Source of the DNA: Saccharomonospora sp. CUA-673
GTDB lineage: Bacteria > Actinomycetota > Actinomycetes > Mycobacteriales > Pseudonocardiaceae
DNA: 64,000 nucleotides
Assembly: GCF_001942305.1 (NCBI RefSeq)
Contig: NZ_MKKE01000005.1
Span: 1 to 64,000, forward strand
Reading direction: 5' to 3'
Below, piece by piece: positions 57,688-64,000 of this stretch (position 1 is its first letter; every line of letters begins with the position of its first letter). Made by a program: the position numbers and the translations under genes. Below the pieces are notes generated by a model, which saw only the letters and a list, made by a program, of their open reading frames with translations, was not told where the DNA came from and ran no database searches.

Positions 57688-58878
57688 TCAGCCTTCGCGG
57701 AGGGTGGTGATCATGGCCTCGACGGCGATGCGGGGTTTGACGTTCCAGGTGATGGCGTCGCGGCATTCGAGGACGGCCTCGAGTCGGCGCAGGGTCGAGG
57801 CGGGGGTCCACTCGCGGGCGGCGGTGCGGCTCTGTTCGGCGTGGTCGGGGTGGTTGAGCACCGCGTTCGCGCCGCTGGCGGTCACGAGCACGTCGCGGTA
57901 GAAGCCGGCCAGGTCGATGAGCGCGAGGTCGAGGGTGTCGCGTTGGGTGCGGGTGGCGCGCGACTTCTGCCGTTTCTCGAGCTGCTTCACCGCGGCGTCG
58001 GCGGAGCGTTTGGCCGCGGCGACGCCCTTGCCGGTGCCGCCGGAGCCCATCGCGGTGCGCAGTTCCTCGGCCTCGCTCTCGTCGCGGGCCTTGCTCTCGT
58101 CGGACGCGTCCGATTCGGCGGTCTTGATCAGTTCGTCGGCACTGGTGAACACGTCCCCGCCGCGGCGAAGGCCCAGCGGGATGCGCAGTACGGCCTCCCG
58201 TCGGGTGCGCGCGGCCTCGTCCGTCGCGAGCCGGCGCGCCCTGCCGACGTGTCCGCCGCACACGGCCGCCGCCCACCGCGCGGTCGACTCGTCGACCCCG
58301 TCGCGGTCGACGAGCACCCGCGCGATCGCGTCCGGCGGCGGCGTGCGCAACGTGACGAGGCGGCAGCGCGAACGGATCGTCACGGACACGTCCTCGGGGT
58401 GGTCCGACGGCGCGCACAGCAGGAACACGGTCCGTTCCGGCGGTTCCTCGACGGCTTTGAGCAGCGCGTTCGACGCGCCCTCGGTCAACCGGTCGGCGTC
58501 CTCGATGATCACGACCTGCCACTGGCCGGTCGTCGGTCTGCGCGCGGCGGCCTGCACGAGCGAGCGCATCTCGGCGACCGAGATCGACAGGCCCTCGGGG
58601 ACGACGAGCCGCACGTCGGCGTGGGTTCCGGCGAGTGCGGTGCGGCAGCCGGAGCATCCGCCGCAGCCGGTTCCGGTGGAGCACTGCAGCGCGGCGGCGA
58701 AGGTCCGCGCGGCGACGGAACGTCCCGATCCGGGCGGCCCGGTGAACAGCCATGCGTGGGTCATGCCGCCGCCGGTGGGCGTCTCCCCCGCCACCAGCGC
58801 GGCCGCGGCCCGCGTGGCCGACGTCAACGTCTCGACCGCCGGTTCCTGTCCGACGACCTGCGACCACACCGACGTCAC
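57688..58878 (-). CDS. holB: DNA polymerase III subunit delta'
   Basis: Clamp-loader subunit of 396 residues. It has a P-loop-like GPPGSGRS, a zinc module in CSTGTGCGGCSGC, VVIIEDADRLTEGASNALLKAVEEPPE (the DEAD-like box and SRC partner) and SRCR. Delta' acts as a stator and need not hydrolyse ATP, which fits the altered P-loop. GTG 58878 overlaps the stop of the MFS-Tmk gene (GTGA). In M. tuberculosis holB is Rv3644c near topA, as here. Confidence 0.92.
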   Translation of the reverse strand: MTSVWSQVVGQEPAVETLTSATRAAAALVAGETPTGGGMTHAWLFTGPPGSGRSVAARTFAAALQCSTGTGCGGCSGCRTALAGTHADVRLVVPEGLSISVAEMRSLVQAAARRPTTGQWQVVIIEDADRLTEGASNALLKAVEEPPERTVFLLCAPSDHPEDVSVTIRSRCRLVTLRTPPPDAIARVLVDRDGVDESTARWAAAVCGGHVGRARRLATDEAARTRREAVLRIPLGLRRGGDVFTSADELIKTAESDASDESKARDESEAEELRTAMGSGGTGKGVAAAKRSADAAVKQLEKRQKSRATRTQRDTLDLALIDLAGFYRDVLVTASGANAVLNHPDHAEQSRTAAREWTPASTLRRLEAVLECRDAITWNVKPRIAVEAMITTLREG

Positions 58879-61166
58879 GGCGCCGTCTCCTGCGCCTCCC
58901 GGTCGGCGAGGCGTTCGGCGGGCGGGCCGAGTGGCTGCATCGCCTCCGAACCGGCAGAACCGGACCCCGCCGATGCGCCGTCGTCGACCTTGCCGCGTTT
59001 CCACAGTCCTTTGACGCGTCCCGCGAGTGCGCACTGCACGGCGGTCTGCACGCGGGCGGCGACCTCGTCGGTCGTGCCGTCGGCGTCGACGACGACGTAG
59101 TGCTGGGGGTCGGACGAGGCCATCTGGGCGAGCAGCTGCTGCACGCGCCAATGATGCGCGGCCGTCGACGCACCGCCGACCTCGCCCCCGCCGGCGCTGC
59201 CGTCGCCGTTGTTCGCGGGGTCGGTGTCGAGCAGGACGGTCAGGTCGGGGCGCATGCGGGCCGTGGCCCAGTCGGCGAGCCCTTCGAGTTCGGAGGCGTC
59301 GAGGCCGGCGACGGCGGACAGGTGCGCCAGCGGCGAGTCGACGAACCGTTCCATCACGACGACGGCGCCGGCGTCGAGCGCGGGGCGGATGTCGCGTTCC
59401 ACGATGTCGGCACGCACGGCCGCGGCTGCCAGCGCCTGCGCCCGCGCGCTGGTCAACGCCGCACCGGACACGAGTCCCTGGAGTCGGCGGTCGTCGAGGG
59501 CCGGGTCGGTTGCCAGTACGACCTTCCGGTCGCCGGTGCGCAGGACGTCGGCGAGCCGCGCGGCCTGTGTGGCCGTGTCGGTGGTGCTCGTCCCCTCGAG
59601 CGCGATGAGCACGCCGTTGACGCGCCGCGGACGTCGACTGATGACGTTGCGCAGGTCGGCGAGGATCGGTTCGCTGCGGCGCGAGTCCATCTGCCGGTAG
59701 GCGATGATGCCGACCAGTACCGCGAGCAGACCGCCGCCGAGCAGCACCGGACGCGTGCCGTCGATGGTCAGCACCGTGCCCCAGAGCTCGATCCGCCGCG
59801 GTTGCACCAGACCGATCAGCACGGGCACGGCGGCCGTCGCACCGAAGATGATGATCTTCAGCAACGACTGGTAGATCGCGTTGATCCGGCCGCGCATCGA
59901 GTCCTCGATCTGCGAGCCGATGATCGTGACACCGGTCAGGAAGCCTGCGCCCGCGCACGCACCGACGGCGGCGGCGGCGATGAGCGAGAACGACAGGTGC
60001 GGCGACAGCGCGACCAGCACCAGGGCCAGACCGGCCAGGACGATCCCGACGCCGAACAGCCGGTCGTGCGGCAGCCTGCGCGCGAGCTTCGGCACCATGG
60101 CCAGACCGCCCGCGGCGCCGACGAACACGGCGACGAACAGCAGGCCGAACGACGAGTCGCCGCCGCCGAGACTCGACGAGTACGGCTTGGCCGCGCCGAT
60201 CACGGCACCGCCCGCGGCGAACGCACCCATCATGCCGATGAGCAGCCCGCGCACGAGTTTCGTCCTGCGGATGTAGCTGAAGCTCTGCCGCACCATCAGG
60301 AAGAAGCCGAGCTTCTCCTCCTCGGCGTCCTTCGCGTCCTTGGCGGCGTCGGCCGGCGACGGCTCGGGGCGGGCCGATTCGGGCACCGGGTGGACGTTGC
60401 GGAGCGAGAGCTCCGGGATCCGCGTCGCGATGAGGATCGCGCTGCCCAGGTACAGGAACGCGTTGATGAACACGACCGCGTTGGCGACGCCGAACTCGCC
60501 GAACACGTCCGGCGACAGTCCCAACGTGGTCTGCACACCGGTCAGCACGGAGTACAACCCGGCGCCGCTGACCACCGCGAGCCCGTAGGTCATGAACAGG
60601 CCGAGCTGGTTGGCCGTCTCCACCTGGTCGCGGCGCCGCAACAGGTTCGGCACCGCCGCGTCCTTCGACGGGATCCACATCATCGCCGCCGACCCGGCCA
60701 GGAAGTTCGCGATGAACAACCAGATGGGTGAGCCGACGATCGGGATCGAGAACAGCAGTCCCCACCGCGCGATGTCCGCGAAGATCATCACCTTGCGCCG
60801 GTCGAACCGGTCGGCGAGCAGACCGCCGAGCGGGGCGAACAGCAGGCCCGGCAGCAGCTGGGTCAGCACGACGCCGACGAACGCGAAGTTCTGCAGCAGG
60901 TAGTCGTTGGTGTACTTGGTGACCAGGCCGGTCAGACCGAGGATCGCGAGCCAGTCGGCGACGCTGCACAGATACGTGACGGCCCACAGCCTGCGGAACG
61001 GCCGGATGGCCAGCACCCCGCGCGCCCGGCGCAGGGTCGACATCTCCTGCTGCGGCGGATAGGCGTCCTGGGCCGGATCGTGCGCGGCGGGGTCCGCCGT
61101 CGACGCACCGTCAGCGGTTACGTCGACGTTCTGTGCCCCCTGAGCTGCCTCGCTGATGTGTCCCAC
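58875..61166 (-). CDS. MFS transporter fused to a degenerate thymidylate-kinase-like domain
   Basis: Protein of 763 residues. Residues about 50-480 form a twelve-helix major facilitator domain with LADRFDRRKVMIFADIARW (the MFS signature between helices 2 and 3). From about residue 520 a P-loop-kinase-like domain begins (VLIALEGTSTTDTATQAARL), resembling dTMP kinase, with DPALDD in the place of the TRxPGG motif and ERFVDSPLAHLSAVAG in place of DRYxxSSLAYQ. The Walker A Lys is missing, so it is probably not an active kinase. MFS-Tmk fusions occur in other actinobacteria. It precedes holB with overlapping codons. Confidence 0.8.
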   Translation of the reverse strand: MGHISEAAQGAQNVDVTADGASTADPAAHDPAQDAYPPQQEMSTLRRARGVLAIRPFRRLWAVTYLCSVADWLAILGLTGLVTKYTNDYLLQNFAFVGVVLTQLLPGLLFAPLGGLLADRFDRRKVMIFADIARWGLLFSIPIVGSPIWLFIANFLAGSAAMMWIPSKDAAVPNLLRRRDQVETANQLGLFMTYGLAVVSGAGLYSVLTGVQTTLGLSPDVFGEFGVANAVVFINAFLYLGSAILIATRIPELSLRNVHPVPESARPEPSPADAAKDAKDAEEEKLGFFLMVRQSFSYIRRTKLVRGLLIGMMGAFAAGGAVIGAAKPYSSSLGGGDSSFGLLFVAVFVGAAGGLAMVPKLARRLPHDRLFGVGIVLAGLALVLVALSPHLSFSLIAAAAVGACAGAGFLTGVTIIGSQIEDSMRGRINAIYQSLLKIIIFGATAAVPVLIGLVQPRRIELWGTVLTIDGTRPVLLGGGLLAVLVGIIAYRQMDSRRSEPILADLRNVISRRPRRVNGVLIALEGTSTTDTATQAARLADVLRTGDRKVVLATDPALDDRRLQGLVSGAALTSARAQALAAAAVRADIVERDIRPALDAGAVVVMERFVDSPLAHLSAVAGLDASELEGLADWATARMRPDLTVLLDTDPANNGDGSAGGGEVGGASTAAHHWRVQQLLAQMASSDPQHYVVVDADGTTDEVAARVQTAVQCALAGRVKGLWKRGKVDDGASAGSGSAGSEAMQPLGPPAERLADREAQETAP

Positions 61167-61318
61167 CCCATGTGACCGGCGTCGCCTGCAACATCAGCGT
61201 ATCGCTGGCAGGTGGCACCTCGCTGGCGGACCAGGAAGAACACCGCGGGTGAGCGGTCGCGGACCGCCCGTGCACGGTCGGCGGCGGCCGTTGCGGAAGC
61301 CGTGTCAGGGCGGGAACG

Positions 61319-61843
61319 TCAGGGCAGCAGGCTGGTGATGCTGTCGATGAAGCTGACGACGAACTGGATCGCCACGAGCACGAACACGATGCACAGCACC
61401 AGGGCGACGAACAGGCCGGTCGAGGCGTTCGACGGGCGACGCACCTGCGTCAGGCGTTCGTTCAGCGGCTTGGCGACGGTCGACTTCCGGCCCCGGCGCA
61501 GCATCGCGGGCATCAGCTGACCACGCAGGCGCGGCACGATCCGGCGCTGCCCCGGGGCGCCCGGCGTGGCGGCCTGCGGCTGGGTGGTCTCGTTCTCCGA
61601 CGGAGCGCCCGGATCGGCGTTCTCGCCGGCCTCGGCGTCGGCCGGGGTCTCGCCCGAGGCCGCCTGCTGCAGGGCGTCCTCCTCGGCCAGGGCCGCGGCG
61701 ACCTTGCTGCGGAGCGTCTCCAGGTCGGGGGCGGTCGGCTGCGGCGGAGGCTGGGTACCGGCCGGGTCCTGGCCGTGCCTCGGCTCCGAGCCGATCAACG
61801 CATCGCCCTCGTAAGCAGCCTGGGTGCCGTCACCGCTGGACAC
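61319..61843 (-). CDS. small membrane protein, topA-linked
   Basis: Protein of 174 residues. The N-terminal 100 are hydrophilic and Ala/Glu/Gln/Pro-rich with one short helix (LRSKVAAALAEEDALQQA), then a basic segment (IVPRLRGQLMPAMLRRGRKS) and a single C-terminal membrane helix (LFVALVLCIVFVLVAIQFVV). GTG 61843 is preceded by GAGGAGG. Not recognised; its location between topA and the MFS gene on the same strand suggests cotranscription with topA. Confidence 0.65.
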   Translation of the reverse strand: MSSGDGTQAAYEGDALIGSEPRHGQDPAGTQPPPQPTAPDLETLRSKVAAALAEEDALQQAASGETPADAEAGENADPGAPSENETTQPQAATPGAPGQRRIVPRLRGQLMPAMLRRGRKSTVAKPLNERLTQVRRPSNASTGLFVALVLCIVFVLVAIQFVVSFIDSITSLLP

Positions 61844-61974
61844 GCGTCCTCCTCTTGCCCGACCCGAATGTGTGCATCCCGGGTGTTCCGATGTCAGGGT
61901 AGCGGGCCGGTCACGACGTGCATCCACCAAGCAGGCGATGACGCATGTCACTTCCGGTGCATTCCTGCGCACAT

Positions 61975-62010
61975 GCGAGCAGGGCCCGGGCGTGCCCGGG
62001 CCCTGCTCGC
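61975..62010. terminator. hairpin after topA
   Basis: A perfect 17-base stem (GCGAGCAGGGCCCGGGC and complement) around GT, 18 bases past the topA stop. It has no U-tract on the minus strand, which is common for actinobacterial terminators. Confidence 0.75.
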
Positions 62011-62028
62011 GGGGTCGTCCTCGTGCGG

Positions 62029-64000
62029 CTACTTCTTCGTGCTCGCCGCCTTCTTCGTCGTCGTGGTCGACTTCTTGCGGGCCGCGGGCTTCTTCGCGGG
62101 GCCCTTCGCGCGCTTCTCGGCGAGGAGCTCCTCGGCGCGTTCCTGCGTGAGGTCCTCGACGCTGTCCGACCGGCGCAACGACGCGTTGTACTCACCGTCG
62201 GTGACGTACGGGCCGAACCGGCCGTCCTTGACGACGATCGGCTTGCCGGAGACCGAGTCCTCCTTGAGCTCCTTGAGCGGCGGCTTCGCGGCGGCCTGCC
62301 TGCCGCGACGCTTCGGCTCGGCGTAGATCTTCAGCGCCTCCTCGAGCGTGATGTCGAAGATCTGCTCCTCGGTCGACAGCGACCGCGAGTCGGTGCCCTT
62401 CTTCAGGTACGGGCCGTAGCGCCCGTTCTGCGCGGTGATCTCGTTGCCCGACTCGGGGTCGGTACCGACGACGCGCGGCAGCGACAGCAGCTTCAACGCG
62501 TCGTCGAGGGTCACCTCGGCGATGTCCATCGACTTCAGCAGCGACGCCGTCCGCGGCTTGGGCTTGGCGGCCTTCTTCGTCGTCTTCTTCGCCGTCGTCT
62601 TCGCCGCGGTCTTGGTCCCCGACTTGGCCGTCGTCTTCGTCGCGGTCTTCTTGCCCGAGTCCGACTCGGCGTCCTCGGCCTTCGCTTCGGCCTTCGCGTC
62701 CTCGGCCGGCGCCTCCTCGGCGGGCTCCTCCGGCTCGGGCAGGATCTCCGTGACGTACGGACCGAAGCGGCCCTCCTTCGCCACGATCTCGTGCCCGGTC
62801 ACCGGGTCGGTGCCGAGCACGCGGCCCTCCTGCGGCGTCGCGAACAGCTTCTCGGCGATGTCCAGGGTCAGCTCGTCCGGCGGCAGGTCGTCGGGCAGGT
62901 TCGCCCGCTGCGACGTGCCGTCGACCTCGCGCTCGAGGTACGGGCCGTACCGGCCGACGCGCACGACGATGTCGCGGCCGTCGCGTCGGTGAACATCGGG
63001 ATCGAGTTGATCTCGCGGGCGTCGATGTCCTCGACGCCCGAGCCGACGAGCTTCTTGAGCCCGCCCATGCGGCCGACGGATCCGTCGACACCCATCTCGC
63101 CGCCGAAGTAGAACCGCGACAGCCAGCTGGTGCGCTGGTCGTCGCCGCTGGCGATGCGGTCGAGCTCGTCCTCCATCGCGGCGGTGAAGTCGTAGTCGAC
63201 GAGCCGCTCGAAGTGCCGCTCCATCAGCCCGACCACCGAGAACGCGACCCACGAGGCACCAGGGCGGAGCCCTTCTTCCACACGTAGCCGCGGTCCTGGA
63301 TGGTCTTGATGATCGACGCGTACGTCGAGGGCCGGCCGATGCCCAGCTCCTCGAGCTTGCTGACCAGCGCGGGCTCGCTGAACCGCGCGGGCGGCGACGT
63401 CGAGTGCCCGTCCGGGTCGAGCTCGGAGGCCGTCAGGCCCTGGCCCTCGCCGAGCTGCGGGAGGCGCTTCTGCTTGTCGTCGGCCTCGCCGCCCTCCTCG
63501 GTGTCGACCGATTCGACGTAGGCCTTCAGGAAGCCGGGGAACGTGATCGTGCGGCCCGAGGCCGAGAACACGCACGATTCCCCGCTCTCGGCGGCGCCGG
63601 TGATCTTCACCGACATCGTCGTGCCCTTGGCGTCGGCCATCTGCGAGGCGATCGTGCGCTGCCAGATCAGCTCGTACAGCCGGAACTCGTCGGTCTCCAG
63701 CTCGGAGGCCGCCTGGCCGGGCGTGCGGAACACCTCACCGGCGGGGCGGATCGCCTCGTGCGCCTCCTGCGCGTTCTTGACCTTGCGGTTGTACTGCCGC
63801 GGGCTCTTCGACACGTACTCCGAGCCGTACAGGTCGGTGGCCTGCGCGCGCGACGCCGACAACGCCGCCTCGGACAGCGTCGTCGAGTCGGTACGCATAT
63901 AGGTGATGTAACCGTTCTCGTAGAGCCGCTGCGCGATGCGCATCGTGCGCTCCGACGAGAACCGCAGCTTGCGGCCCGCCTCCTGCTGGAGGGTCGAGGT
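62029..64000 (-). CDS. topA: DNA topoisomerase I, 5' end outside window, two apparent frameshifts
   Basis: Type IA topoisomerase relaxing negative supercoils; only the last 650 or so residues are in the window. The catalytic Tyr is in YITYMRTDS. Then EAHEAIRPAGEVFRTP, LELGIGRPSTYASIIKTIQD (with the preceding residue), DYDFTAAMEDELDRIASG, and the C-terminal repeated basic domain (GRFGPYVTE, GRYGPYLKKG, GRFGPYVTDGEYNASLRRSD), ending in a Lys-rich tail (AAKTTAKKTTKKAAKPK) as in mycobacterial TopA. Breaks near 63257 and 62983 each need one base. Confidence 0.93.

Overview
The window comes from a very high-GC actinobacterium. The gene set and gene order point to the Pseudonocardiaceae, something like Saccharomonospora, Prauserella or Amycolatopsis. 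Support includes Lsr2, ClpC1, MhuD, EspG/PPE-type type VII secretion genes, a Cut190-like cutinase, and a gene order that follows the Mycobacterium tuberculosis Rv3588-Rv3646 neighbourhood as I recall it: carbonic anhydrase-mutY, hydrolase-mhuD, clpC1-lsr2-lysS-coaX-panD-panC, folK-folB-folP-folE-ftsH, esp-type genes, hpt-tilS-metalloprotease-dacB-ppa, and holB-topA.

Layout. 1-5.6 kb: edge of a probable IS30-type element, an AlgX-like SGNH protein, a zinc ABC transporter operon (znuA-znuC-znuB, minus strand) with a Zur-like operator, and a divergent LacI regulator. 5.7-9.2 kb: beta-carbonic anhydrase, mutY, a Tat-exported amidase, an alpha/beta hydrolase. 9.3-13.9 kb: an accessory island with two type VII-like proteins, a low-GC orphan gene and a duplicated pair of membrane-protein genes of unknown function. 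14-16 kb: mhuD, a broken sirtuin and an NmrA-like oxidoreductase. 16-26.8 kb: clpC1, an iron-box-controlled FhuF-like protein, lsr2, lysS and the pantothenate/CoA genes, then a DUF2520 protein and a PrsW protease. 26.9-35.8 kb: two conserved actinobacterial proteins, an inserted MerR regulator flanked by small repeats, the folate operon and ftsH. 36.1-39.6 kb: a PE-like/PPE-like/EspG/EspG operon. 39.8-45.5 kb: hpt, tilS, zinc metalloprotease, dacB, ppa. 45.5-57.6 kb: benzoate-type transporter, ceramidase-like protein, gamma-carbonic anhydrase, a seven-repeat Ig-like adhesin with a LAxTG anchor, a large LuxR regulator divergent from a cutinase, tRNA-Thr(CGU) and a secreted membrane-anchored protein. 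57.7-64 kb: holB, an MFS-thymidylate-kinase-like fusion, a small membrane protein and the 3' part of topA.

Themes. Metal supply recurs (Znu/Zur, FhuF with an iron box, MhuD haem degradation). Vitamin/cofactor synthesis (folate, pantothenate/CoA) forms long tightly coupled runs with start/stop overlaps. Secreted and surface products are numerous.

Data quality. About 26 positions carry an apparent one-base deletion that breaks an otherwise intact reading frame, including in genes that are normally essential (clpC1, ftsH, folP, topA). I treat these mainly as consensus errors and give each such gene its full corrected span. Two dispersed repeat families in the intergenic regions, the duplicated island, the kinase-dead-looking Tmk fusion and the Cut190-like cutinase are the points most worth a second look.
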